NCBI RefSeq assembly: GCF_900108245.1
Contig: NZ_FNUY01000004.1
Coordinates: 434,001 to 498,000 of the forward strand
Length of the DNA stretch: 64,000 nt
Reading direction: 5' to 3'
Origin: Allobosea lathyri
Lineage (GTDB): Bacteria; Pseudomonadota; Alphaproteobacteria; Rhizobiales; Beijerinckiaceae
Positions 1-10,000 of the stretch are shown piece by piece (positions within the stretch are counted from its first letter, which is position 1; each line of letters starts with the position of its first letter). The notes below the pieces were generated by a model, which ran no database searches, had not been told where the DNA came from, and saw only the letters and a program-made list of their open reading frames with translations. The translations under genes were made by a program, and so were the position numbers.

Positions 1-1
1 C

Positions 2-382
2 GCGGCACATGATTTCATCATGGCCATGCCGGAAGGCTATGCCTCATCCGTCGGCGAGCGCGGCCAAAAGCTGTCGGGCGGCGAGCGCCAGCGCATCGCC
101 ATCGCGCGCGCCATCCTCAAGGATGCGCCGATCCTGCTGCTCGACGAAGCGACGAGCGCGCTCGACACCGAGTCCGAGCGCCTCGTCCAGCAGGCGCTGG
201 CGCGGCTGATGGAGAACCGCACCACGCTGGTCATCGCGCACAGGCTTTCGACGGTCCGCGACGCGGACCTGATCGTCGTGCTGGATGAAGGCAAGATCGT
301 CGAGACCGGCAGCCACGACGCTTTGCTGGCGCGCGGCGGCACCTATGCCCGGCTGCACCGGCTGCAATTCGCCGAGAGCTGA
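2..382 (+). CDS. ABC exporter, C-terminal ATPase part (partial)
   Basis: The reading frame is already open at the first base, so only the last ~126 residues are present. Visible are the ABC signature [16 protein letters not shown], the Walker B segment [12 protein letters not shown], the D-loop and the H-loop VIAHRLSTV, in the order of an exporter nucleotide-binding domain. The phrase [11 protein letters not shown] just before the signature is typical of fused membrane-ATPase exporters of the MsbA/lipid or multidrug type, in which the ATPase follows six membrane helices. Those helices, Walker A and the start lie upstream of the window, so the substrate cannot be judged. The next gene converges on it 10 bp away. 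Confidence 0.9.
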   Translation, partial: AAHDFIMAMPEGYASSVGERGQKLSGGERQRIAIARAILKDAPILLLDEATSALDTESERLVQQALARLMENRTTLVIAHRLSTVRDADLIVVLDEGKIVETGSHDALLARGGTYARLHRLQFAES

Positions 383-392
383 GCCGCTTTTC

Positions 393-983
393 TCACGGCT
401 CGCGGGCGAGCGCGTCCATCGCCGCCTGGAAGCCACGGAACGAAAAAGGCAGCACCACCGGCCGGTTCGCCGCATCCGGGAAGCGCAGCTGTCCGCTTTC
501 CGAATAGTCGCGCCAGCGCTTCAGCATCTCGTCGCTTAGCGTAACCTCGGCAAAGCAGCCGCCGGGAATGCAGCGCGAATAGGCCGCGAGCGTGCCCTCC
601 TCCTTCTCGCCCAGCGCCAGGCGCACGCCTGCATTGGGGCCGAGGGTGACATTCGGCGCGACCTGCACGACGAGCTTGTAGGGCTCGGTCCTGACCGGCC
701 GGCCCAGCGCGATCAGGGCGACAGGCCCGCGCTGTCCCTGAATCTCGAGCGTCTGCACGATCTCACAGATGCGCGTGCCGACGCCCTGCTGGCAGCGATG
801 AATCCAGTCGCCGTAACTCGCGGTCGTATTGTCGGGCTGCGAGACGCTCCCAGGCGCCGGTGCCGCTGGCGCCGGGCGCTGCGCCGGAGCCGGCGGCCGC
901 TGCGCCTGTGCGAAGGCCGAACCGGCGCAGAACAGCGCCAGCAAGAGGATCGGAGACGTCAGTTTCATCATCGCGCGTTGCAT
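393..983 (-). CDS. Invasion-associated locus B (IalB) family protein
   Basis: A 196-residue secreted protein. A basic start and a hydrophobic run ending near AFAQ (about residue 25) form a signal peptide. A Pro/Ala-rich linker follows, then a compact domain with four cysteines (HRCQ, RICE, CIPGGC) that could form disulphides in the periplasm. The layout fits the IalB family, named from Bartonella but common in non-pathogenic rhizobia, where its role is poorly known. I chose the start at 983 because GAGAGGGA lies just upstream. A longer form from 1037 would put extra residues before the signal peptide. It converges with the exporter and lies upstream of no obvious partner. Confidence 0.75.
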   Translation of the reverse strand: MQRAMMKLTSPILLLALFCAGSAFAQAQRPPAPAQRPAPAAPAPGSVSQPDNTTASYGDWIHRCQQGVGTRICEIVQTLEIQGQRGPVALIALGRPVRTEPYKLVVQVAPNVTLGPNAGVRLALGEKEEGTLAAYSRCIPGGCFAEVTLSDEMLKRWRDYSESGQLRFPDAANRPVVLPFSFRGFQAAMDALAREP

Positions 984-1056
984 TCCCTCTCGAACGTCAG
1001 GGACACGCAATTGACGCGACGAAGCAACGCCGCGCAAGCGCGAGGTTTACGTCTGG

Positions 1057-2106
<1,050 letters not shown>

Positions 2107-2144
2107 TCAGTAGTGGTCCGCGCCCGCAAGGGCAATGCGGCGTC

Positions 2145-3011
2145 TCATGCCGCGAGCTGTGTCGTCATCATCTCTTCGCGCAGGGCTTCGGCAAACCGGC
2201 GCGCGGCGAGGCTGGGCTGTGGCGCGATGATGAGCCCGACCGAGAGCTCGAACAGTGCCGGCAGGTCTTCCGCCGGGCCGAGTCGACGCAAGGAGGCCGG
2301 CACCGCGCTTTCCGTGATCGCCGTGACGCAGAAACCCGCCTCGACCGCCGAGAGCATGCCCGAAGTGTGCGAACAGGAAAAGACGAGGCGATGCGCCTTC
2401 TGCGCCATGGCCAACGCCGAGAGAATGCGCGGCCGCGCGCGACAGCCCTCGGAGAACAGGGCCAGCGGCAGCGTCTCCTGCAATTCCGGCCGGTGGCCGC
2501 GCGCCGCGACCCAGACCAGCGGCTCGCGCCGCAAAACCTCGCCCATCGGACGGTTGGGGTCCTGCGTCACCACGGCAAGGTCGAATTCGCCCGCCGCGAG
2601 CGCCGGCTCGATGCGCTTGGAGAGATCGCAGCGCAATTCGAGCTCAACACGGGGATGCTCGGCTGCAAAGCGCGCGATCAGCGGGCGCAGATAGGCATCG
2701 ACATAATCGTCGGGAATGCCGACGCGCAGCCGTCCCGATGCCGTATCGCCACCGAGATCGGTCAGCGCCTCGCGCTCGACCGCGAGCAGCCTGCGCGCAT
2801 GGCCGATCAACCGCTCGCCGGCATCGGTCGGCGTGACGCCGCGCCGCGACCGCACCAGAAGCTTGTGGCCAAGCTGCGTCTCGAGATCCTGGATCCGAAC
2901 CGAAATGGCCGATTGCGTCCGGCCGAGCCGCGCACTCGCGGCAGTGAAACCACCGGTCTCCGCCACCGCTACGAGCATGCCGAGCGCGGCGAGATCGAAA
3001 TGGGTCGTCAT
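2145..3011 (-). CDS. LysR-family transcriptional regulator
   Basis: 288 residues. The N-terminal winged helix-turn-helix occupies about residues 5-63 (AVAETGGFTAASARLGRTQS, then AISVRIQDLE), followed by a substrate-binding domain from about residue 88. The ATG at 3011 has GAGGAGAGG just upstream and is preferred over an in-frame start at 3026. The gene is divergent from the EamA transporter at 3183, the usual arrangement when a LysR protein controls its neighbour. An 18-bp inverted repeat with T-N11-A form lies in the shared promoter. The inducer is unknown; an amino acid or metabolite exported by the transporter is a reasonable guess. Confidence 0.9.
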   Translation of the reverse strand: MTTHFDLAALGMLVAVAETGGFTAASARLGRTQSAISVRIQDLETQLGHKLLVRSRRGVTPTDAGERLIGHARRLLAVEREALTDLGGDTASGRLRVGIPDDYVDAYLRPLIARFAAEHPRVELELRCDLSKRIEPALAAGEFDLAVVTQDPNRPMGEVLRREPLVWVAARGHRPELQETLPLALFSEGCRARPRILSALAMAQKAHRLVFSCSHTSGMLSAVEAGFCVTAITESAVPASLRRLGPAEDLPALFELSVGLIIAPQPSLAARRFAEALREEMMTTQLAA

Positions 3012-3033
3012 TGCCTCTCCTCGCATCGATCGG

Positions 3034-3051
3034 ATTTAAGAATGGTTAAAT
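3034..3051. promoter_or_regulatory. Candidate LysR operator
   Basis: ATTTAA and TTAAAT are perfect 6-bp inverted arms around the 6-bp spacer GAATGG. The site lies 23 bp before the LysR start and 132 bp before the EamA start. It matches the T-N11-A pattern of LysR binding sites and sits in an AT-rich patch of otherwise GC-rich DNA. Assignment to this regulator is inference. Confidence 0.5.
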
Positions 3052-3182
3052 CAGAATAATCCGTTTTTCCGATTGATGGAAGGGCGGTATTTTGCCTGCA
3101 CCCTCAGCCTCATCACTGATCCGCCAGCGCGAGACCGCAGCTCGGGGTGAGGGCTGTAGAGTTCGATAGCCAGGACCACGTC

Positions 3183-4115
3183 ATGTCTGCCCCCAGCTTG
3201 TCCGCCCCCGCAGTCGCCACCATGCCGCGCCCCACCGCGCCGGCGCTCGCCATGTTCGTCGCCCTGCTGACCGGCGCGACCTGCATCGGCTTTTCCGGCG
3301 TCTTCGTGCGGCTTGCCGATGTCGGCCCGGCCGCAGCCGGTTTCTGGCGGATGATCTTCGCGCTGCCGGCGCTTGCAGCCTGGATGGCGCTGGAACAGCG
3401 CAGGCCCGTAACAGGCGGCGTGCGGCCCAGCGCGCTGGGCCCGATCCTGCTCGCAGGTGTCGCCTTCGGTTTCGACGTCGTGCTCTACAACGCCTCCCTC
3501 CAGTTCACGACCATCGCCAACGCCTCGCTACTCGGCAATCTCGCGCCGGTCGGCGTCGTCCTCGGCGGCTGGCTGCTATTGGGCGAGCGCCCGACGCGAC
3601 GCATCCTCGGCGCATTGATGCTGGCGCTGAGCGGCGCGCTGATGCTGGTCCTGCCGAAATTCGCCAGCGCCAATGCCATCGCCGTGGCGCCGAACGGCCC
3701 GTTCGGCGATGCGTTGGCCGTGGGCGCCGCCTTTGCCTATGCCGGCTACATCCTCGCCATCCGGCGCGCCCGCGACCATGCCGATGCCGGACGCATCAGC
3801 CTGATCTCCAGCGCGGTCTGCGCCGTGTTCTGCCTTGGCGCCGCGCTGGCGCTGGGCGAGACGATCCTGCCGCAGAGCCTGCAGGGCTGGCTCGCCGTGA
3901 TCGCGCTCGGCCTCGTCTCGCATGCCCTCGGCCAGGGCCTGATCACGCTCTCGCTGGGCAGCTACGGCGCCAGCGCCGCCTCGCTGGTAATGGTCTGGCC
4001 GGCGCTGGTCAGCGTGCTCGCCGCCTGGGCGCTCTTCGCCGAACAGCCCTCGCCCGCGCAGGCCTTCGGCGGCGTGGCGATTTTGGCGGCAGTGCTGCTG
4101 GTGCGGAAGGGCTAA
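3183..4115 (+). CDS. EamA/DMT-family transporter
   Basis: A 310-residue inner-membrane protein with about ten hydrophobic segments in two repeated halves, as in the drug/metabolite transporter superfamily with two EamA domains (roughly residues 20-150 and 165-308). Such proteins usually export small metabolites or amino acids; the substrate cannot be read from sequence. ATG 3183 has AGGA eleven bases upstream and gives a short soluble N-terminus, while an earlier in-frame start at 3147 lacks a ribosome site. It is divergent from the LysR gene, which probably regulates it. Confidence 0.88.
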   Translation: MSAPSLSAPAVATMPRPTAPALAMFVALLTGATCIGFSGVFVRLADVGPAAAGFWRMIFALPALAAWMALEQRRPVTGGVRPSALGPILLAGVAFGFDVVLYNASLQFTTIANASLLGNLAPVGVVLGGWLLLGERPTRRILGALMLALSGALMLVLPKFASANAIAVAPNGPFGDALAVGAAFAYAGYILAIRRARDHADAGRISLISSAVCAVFCLGAALALGETILPQSLQGWLAVIALGLVSHALGQGLITLSLGSYGASAASLVMVWPALVSVLAAWALFAEQPSPAQAFGGVAILAAVLLVRKG

Positions 4116-4192
4116 CGGGCATTCCGCACCGGACTTATCCCCCCTCCCGAAAATGACCTGAGAATAGCGCGCTCCAAGCCACGGAGCGCCCC

Positions 4193-5374
4193 ATGCCCAC
4201 CAGCAACGACACGCCGCCATCCGGCCTCGGCCGAAGCGGCGAACTCATCCGCTTGCGCCGCAGCCTGATCCGTCTCCAGGACGAAACCCGCCTGCTGCGC
4301 CGCGATCTCCTGCTGCGCAAGTACAACCCTGCCCAAGCACGCGTACCTGCCGGCAATACCGGCGGCGGGCGATGGACCAGCGGTGGTGACGGCGGCTCTG
4401 TTCGAAACCCCGCCGCAGGCGGCGGCGGAGATAGCCTTGGTGGAGGCGGCGATGGCCTCGCCGAATTCGGCTCCGGCGACGGATTTGCCGTCGACGACAC
4501 CGGCCAGGAAGCATGGGCCTCCTATGATGAAGGCTGGAGCGACGACGGCTCGATCTTCGAGCGCGACATCGTCAACCGCGACGGCAGCACGATCCAGTCG
4601 GAATACGCCGCGTCCCGCGAAGCAGGTTGGGACGAGCGTCACACGGTCACGCTGAGTGACGGCAGCAAGACCGTTTTCGAGACGAGCGGTAGCGTCCAGA
4701 CGATCCGCGACGGCGAGGTGATCAGTCGAGCGGTGTGGACGCCGGATGGTCCGGAGCCGATCGCAGATATTGTGGAAGCAAGGTGGAGACGCGGAAGTCG
4801 GTCAGGCGGCTCCACTTGGTCAGCAGCTGGCGATAAGCTGTTCAACTGGCTCAACACATTTGGCAACGCCTCCGGACTTCAGACAGTCCTCGGCTTTAGG
4901 GCCAATGACTACCAGCCGGGAGCAGTGGGCTCCTTTGACGTTTCCTTCGTTGCGCAGGTCGCGCGAATCGATGTTGAACGAGCGTGTCCTTCCATGCCAA
5001 AAATCCAAGATATGCTTGACCAAGCAGCCCGTGATGCGGGGCCAAGCAGCACTTTCCAGTCGATGCAAAAGTACGGCACGGACGTTCATTTGCGAATGAA
5101 GCGCAGCATCGATGCTTGGGGCAATCCCAACGTCGTAGCCGAACGATCTTATTTCAAAGAACGGCGCGAAACAGGCGAGCAGGCTTATGGAACTGCCGGA
5201 ACGAAGAGGTTCGATATCCATGAGAGGGTATCCGACGGTACCCGCTGCCTCTATGACATCAAGACAGGGCGGGCACTCTCGCGCTCGCAATCGGATACTC
5301 TCGCCGATGCTGCTATGCGGATCGAAGGAGACGTGAGCCGGCTGCTTGTCATCGAACTTCGGCCACGCTCATGA
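4193..5374 (+). CDS. Putative polymorphic toxin, PD-(D/E)xK-like nuclease tip
   Basis: 393 residues with no signal peptide or membrane segment. Residues 15-40 look helical, then KYNPAQARVPAG-type sequence (43-64), a motif that in my recollection precedes toxin or phage-head domains in rhizobial proteins. A Gly/Asp/Ser-rich linker (64-105) and a mid region follow. The last ~100 residues hold YGTDVHLRM (294-302), E317, RFD341 and YDIKTG (D355-x-K357), spaced like the E/D/DxK residues of restriction-type nuclease folds. The stop overlaps the next ATG (ATGA), so toxin and presumed immunity protein are translationally coupled. From about 4.75 kb the codon use is more AT-rich than its neighbours. 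Nuclease activity and delivery route are inference. Confidence 0.6.
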   Translation: MPTSNDTPPSGLGRSGELIRLRRSLIRLQDETRLLRRDLLLRKYNPAQARVPAGNTGGGRWTSGGDGGSVRNPAAGGGGDSLGGGGDGLAEFGSGDGFAVDDTGQEAWASYDEGWSDDGSIFERDIVNRDGSTIQSEYAASREAGWDERHTVTLSDGSKTVFETSGSVQTIRDGEVISRAVWTPDGPEPIADIVEARWRRGSRSGGSTWSAAGDKLFNWLNTFGNASGLQTVLGFRANDYQPGAVGSFDVSFVAQVARIDVERACPSMPKIQDMLDQAARDAGPSSTFQSMQKYGTDVHLRMKRSIDAWGNPNVVAERSYFKERRETGEQAYGTAGTKRFDIHERVSDGTRCLYDIKTGRALSRSQSDTLADAAMRIEGDVSRLLVIELRPRS

Positions 5375-6045
5375 CGACGCAAAGGCAGATAGTCAGACTC
5401 CTGGAGCAATATTGCGGCCGCGACGATCTGCTGATCCGAGGACACGATGTCTATCTCGTGCCGATCGGTCATGTGGTGCGAGGCTTCAGCATTTACAGAA
5501 CCGGCGAGAAAGATCGCTTCGACATCGCCACCTTTTGCGGCAGCAGCTTCGATTCGACCCTGGAATCACCTCGCGGAATCTCGAGTATCGACCGCTACGA
5601 GAACTGGCTTCCTCGATGGACGCATCCGGACCTTCAGCACGATTTCGACCGCCTTATCCAACAGTACATCGTGCCCACGCTGACGTGCCTCGATCTCAAG
5701 ACTCTGTTGCCCAAATCTGATGCGCGATGGCAGGGTCCAGAGGTTCCATTCGCCGGCAGCTTCCGCATGCCGCACATGAGTGCGCCCGTCTACGCGGCGC
5801 TCGGCGACTTCGTCTCCGCGGACAAGCAACTCGATGTGCTCACACTTATCCCTCGTGGCCACCGAATCATGGAGCCAGTGCTGGCGGCACTTCTGGACGA
5901 CCTTCGGCCTTTGATCCGCGCAAACGACCGGCCGGGGGTTGCAGACTTGCTCCACAAATGGGAGGCAGCCGCAATGAGCCGTTGGGCCCTTGCAGACCAT
6001 TGGCGCCCGACGCCATTCCCTTTGGAACGTCAACTCCCAGCCTAG
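5371..6045 (+). CDS. Putative immunity protein 1
   Basis: A 224-residue cytosolic-looking protein whose ATG overlaps the toxin stop by 4 bp. I do not recognise a named family. It begins MTTQRQIVRLLEQ and ends PTPFPLERQLPA. The paralogue at 6328 begins MTTKKQIKWLLQQ and ends STPFPIELQPPA, has exactly the same length, and follows a decayed copy of the toxin tip with the same ATGA overlap. Position directly after a toxin, coupling, and duplication alongside a toxin fragment are typical of immunity genes. Function is inferred from context only. The acid- and aromatic-rich sequence would suit binding a basic nuclease. Confidence 0.6.
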   Translation: MTTQRQIVRLLEQYCGRDDLLIRGHDVYLVPIGHVVRGFSIYRTGEKDRFDIATFCGSSFDSTLESPRGISSIDRYENWLPRWTHPDLQHDFDRLIQQYIVPTLTCLDLKTLLPKSDARWQGPEVPFAGSFRMPHMSAPVYAALGDFVSADKQLDVLTLIPRGHRIMEPVLAALLDDLRPLIRANDRPGVADLLHKWEAAAMSRWALADHWRPTPFPLERQLPA

Positions 6046-6162
6046 TCTAGCTTGGATGCCATCCGCTACCGCCGAAACGTCGATGGCGGCGGGCATACCC
6101 GCAACAGGGCTATCCCGCCGATCGATCCGCAGATCGCCGCGTCGCTTCGCGCAGACCAACAG

Positions 6163-6331
6163 TGGATTCACGTTCCAGGATTCATCGCCATGAGCCTTAC
6201 CGACTTGAAGGCCGCGCGATCCAATGAACGGCCAGATTGACCACCGTGCGGAGATACTTGCCACAGCTTTGTCGTATGGCTTCCGTAATATCCGGCGCAT
6301 CATCGTCATGGAGGTTCGGCCCAGGCAATGA
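6163..6331 (+). pseudogene. Decayed second toxin C-terminal tip
   Basis: The gap between the two immunity genes holds broken toxin sequence. In one frame (6163-6222), WIHVPGF then LTDLKAARS aligns with DIHERV and LYDIKTGRA of the intact toxin. After a frame change, RAEILATAL and RRIIVMEVRPRQ (6245-6328) align with SDTLADAAM and SRLLVIELRPRS. The TGA at 6329 overlaps the next ATG exactly as in the intact pair. The catalytic Asp of RFD is Trp here, and a stop at 6238-6240 plus the frame change prevent a single product. It is best read as the remnant of a second toxin-immunity cassette. Confidence 0.6.
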
Positions 6332-7002
6332 CGACCAAGAAGCAGATCAAATGGCTGTTGCAACAACTCGCGGACCGGAACGGCGATCTATCCGTTGTCG
6401 GCCCGTTCGTCGTGGTAAAGCCGCTCCGTCATGTCATACGAACCATTTCAGTCGACAGAACAAGCAGCGCCGATTACCCGCAATTTTTCTGGTCGATCGG
6501 GCATAGCTTCAATCCGTTCACATCTCTGCAAGGCATTTGTCTCGAGCAGTTTTATCTGGAACGGGGCGCGCCCAGTCAGTGGTCGCAACCCGGCATGGCC
6601 GACGCCTTCATCGAGGCGGCCGAACAGCGAATCTTGCCAATGCTCCGCAAGGTCGTGAACATCGCCGACATACTTCGCGTCGAAGGCGAACGCTCTCATG
6701 AATTCAATTCCACCCTCCAGTACGCGCCATACCAGATGCACTTTCATGCCGCCAATGGCCAACTGGGCGAAGCCGTTGCAGTGCTGAATGCGATAAAGAG
6801 CGGTCACTGGAGCAGGACGACAGGGCGACGTCGCGATTTTGAGTATGCCACCGACCGGCTAGGACCGCTCCTCCTCGCGGAAGACCGCGACGGTATCGCG
6901 GCTCTGTTGCATCGATGGGAACGTGATTTCGTTGAGTGGGGTGGTCTCGAAGCAATTTACGAATCGACGCCCTTCCCCATCGAACTCCAGCCCCCCGCCT
7001 GA
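6328..7002 (+). CDS. Putative immunity protein 2 (paralogue)
   Basis: 224 residues, the same length as the gene at 5371 and clearly related at both ends, but diverged in the middle, as expected if each paralogue matches a different toxin tip. Its own toxin is only a fragment just upstream, so it looks like an orphan immunity gene that could protect against a toxin variant carried by relatives. The ATG overlaps the remnant's TGA. No signal peptide, membrane segment or known motif is visible. It runs convergently into the RND operon with only 3 bp between stops. Confidence 0.55.
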   Translation: MTTKKQIKWLLQQLADRNGDLSVVGPFVVVKPLRHVIRTISVDRTSSADYPQFFWSIGHSFNPFTSLQGICLEQFYLERGAPSQWSQPGMADAFIEAAEQRILPMLRKVVNIADILRVEGERSHEFNSTLQYAPYQMHFHAANGQLGEAVAVLNAIKSGHWSRTTGRRRDFEYATDRLGPLLLAEDRDGIAALLHRWERDFVEWGGLEAIYESTPFPIELQPPA

Positions 7003-7005
7003 GCC

Positions 7006-10000
7006 TCACTCCGCCGCAAGCCTTGGCGGCAGCGGCCGTGCCAGCGCCTTCGCGCTGGCCTCTCCCGGCGTTGCGTGCTCGTGAATCGGCTCCCATTCGC
7101 TTTCGTCTTCGGCCTTGCTGAAGAAGCGGCCGAAGAGCCAGGCGGTGCCGCGCGAGAGATCGTCCATCACGGCGTAGAAGGACGGCACGAAGACCAGCGA
7201 CAACACGGTCGAGACGATCAGGCCGCCGATCACCGCGATCGCCATCGGCGCGCGGAACTCGCCGCCATCGCCGACGCCATAGGCCGAGGGCAGCATGCCC
7301 GCCGCCATCGCGATCGTGGTCATCACGATCGGCCGGGCGCGCTTGCGGCCGGCCTCGAGCAACGCGGTGTAGCGGTCTTTGCCCCGCGCGACCTCCTCGA
7401 CCGCGAAATCGACCAGCATGATCGCGTTCTTGGTGACGATGCCCATCAGCATGAGCAGGCCGATATAGACCGGCATCGAAACGGCATTGCCCGTCGCCAG
7501 CAGCGCGATCACCACGCCGCCGAAGGAGAGCGGCAACGAGAGCAGGATCGTGATCGGCTGGAAGACCGAGCCGAACAGCAGGATCAGCACGGCCAGCACG
7601 AGCATCAGGCCGGTTGCCATTGCCGTGATGAAGCCCTGCACCACCTCGCCCTGGATCTCGGCGTCGCCGGTCGCGGCGATGCGGACGCCATTGGGCAGGC
7701 CGACCTCCTCGACGATCGACTCGAACTTGCCCTGCGCGGTTCCCAGCTCGAAGCCGCGCTTCAGGTCTGCGCCGATCTGCGCGCGCCGCACGCGGTCATA
7801 GCGGTCGATCGAGCTAGGCCCCTCGCCGAAGCCGATCGTGGCGACGGCGGTAAGGGGGATCGACACGCCGCTGGCATTGGTGACGCGCAAGGCCGCGATA
7901 TTGCGGATGTCGGTGCGGGCGATTTCGTCGAGTTGCACCCGGATCGGCACGAGGCGGTCACCGGCATTGAACTTGGCGAGATTGGGACCGACATCGCCGA
8001 TGGTGGCGACCCGAACGGCCTCGGAGATCGCTTCTGGCGTGACGCCGAGATTGGCGGCCTCCTCCAGCTTCGGGGTCACCCGCATTTCCGGACGGCTGAG
8101 TGAACCGGCTGTGGCGACGTTGAGATAGCCGTCGACCTTGCGCATCCGCGCCTCGATCCGCGACACCGCCTCGTCGAGCGCATCGCCATCCTTGGACAGG
8201 ATCGAGAAGGCCATTTCGCGTTCGCCGCGCTCGTTGACATACCATGCCCGGACATCGGGCACGCTGGCGAGCTTCTCGGCGATGACGACCTTGAGGTCCT
8301 TCTGCCGGGCAGTGCGCTCAGCCTTGGGCTTAAGGAGAATGGTGACGGCGGCGCGGCGGACCTCGCGCTGTCCGGTCGGAGAGGCCCCGCCGAGCACGAA
8401 GACGTTCGTGACCTCCGGAATGGTCTTCAGCGCATCCACGAGCTGGTCGGTGGTGACGCGCGTATCCTCAAGCGTGGAGCCGGGCGGCAGCTCGACCGAG
8501 GCCACGACGCGCGAGGTGTCCTCGTCCGGGATGAAGCCGGTGGGCAGGAGCGAGGTCGCGTGGATCGAGGCGAACAGGAAGCCGAAGCCGATAATCAGCG
8601 TCAGATAGGCCATGTTGAACGGCAGCTTGCGCCAGCGTCCGGTGCCGTCGAAGCGCGGCAGCACTGGAATCCGATGCTTGGCCAACGTGCCCTTGAGCAG
8701 TCCGACATAGCCGCGCATGACGATCCCGTCCTTGGGATCGGCATGGTCGACCGGCCGCATCAGATAGGCGGCCATCATCGGCGTGATCAGCCGCGCGACC
8801 AGAAGGGAGAACAAGACGGCGACCGCGACCGTCAGGCCGAATTGGCGAAAATACTGGCCGGCGACGCCGCCCATGAAAGACACCGGCGCGAAGATCGCGA
8901 CAATCGTCAGCGTGATCGCGATGACGGCGAGCCCGATCTCGTCGGCCGCTTCCATCGCGGCGCGATAGGGCGATTTGCCCATCTTCATATGCCGGACGAT
9001 ATTCTCGATCTCGACGATCGCATCATCGACCAAAATGCCGGTCACCAGCGTGATGCCGAGCAGGCTGACGAGGTTCAGCGAAAAACCCATCAATTCCATC
9101 GCCCAGAAGGTGGGGATGGCCGATAGCGGCAGCGCAATCGCGGTGATCAGCGTCGCCCGCCAGTTGCGCAGGAACAGGAAGACGACGAGCACGGCGAGCC
9201 CCGCGCCCTCCAGCAGCGTCTCCATAGCCGCCTTGTAGTTGCCGTAGGTATAGGCGACGGCGTCGTCGATCGGCTTCAATGCGATGTCGGGGAAGCGCTT
9301 GTTCAGCTCCTCGATCCGCGCCGCGACGACATCCTTCACGGACAGCTCGCTCGAGCCTTTCGAGCGGAAGACCGCAAAGGTGACGACGGGCTGCTTGTTC
9401 AGGCGGCCGAAGGCGCGCGGCTCGGAATTGGAATCCTCGACACGGCCGAGCTCCTTCAGGCGCACTTCGCGCCCGCCGGTCAGCATGATCTTGGTCTCGG
9501 CCAGCTCCGCGACGGTACGTGCACCGGCCAGCGTCCGGATCGCCTGTTCCTGCCCGCCCACTTCGCCTCGCCCGCCGGCGAGATCGACATTGGTGGCGCG
9601 GATCTGGCGGTTGACCTCGCCTGCCGTGACCCCCAGCGCCAACAAACGGTCGGGATCGAGAGAAATCCGGATTTCGCGATCGACGCCGCCATAGCGCTCG
9701 ACCCGGCCGACGCCCTTCAACCCCTGCAATTCACGCGCGACGACATCGTCGACATGCCAGGAGAGCTGCTCCAGCGTCATGCCGGTCGAGGCCGCGCCAT
9801 AGGTGAGGATCGACTGGCCCTCGACATCGATGCGCTGGATGATCGGCTCGTCGATGGTGCGCGGCAGATCGGCCCTGATCTTGGCGATGGCATCCTTGAC
9901 GTCGTTTACGGCACGGTCGGTGTTGGTTTCCAGCCGGAACTCGATCACCGTCGCCGAAGAGCCGTCGGTCAGCGTCGACATCACATGCTTCACGCCGGTG

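Noticed and set aside
4193..7002. Prophage fragment
   Set aside because: The N-terminal motif occurs near phage-head proteins, but there is no integrase, portal, terminase, capsid or attachment repeat here.
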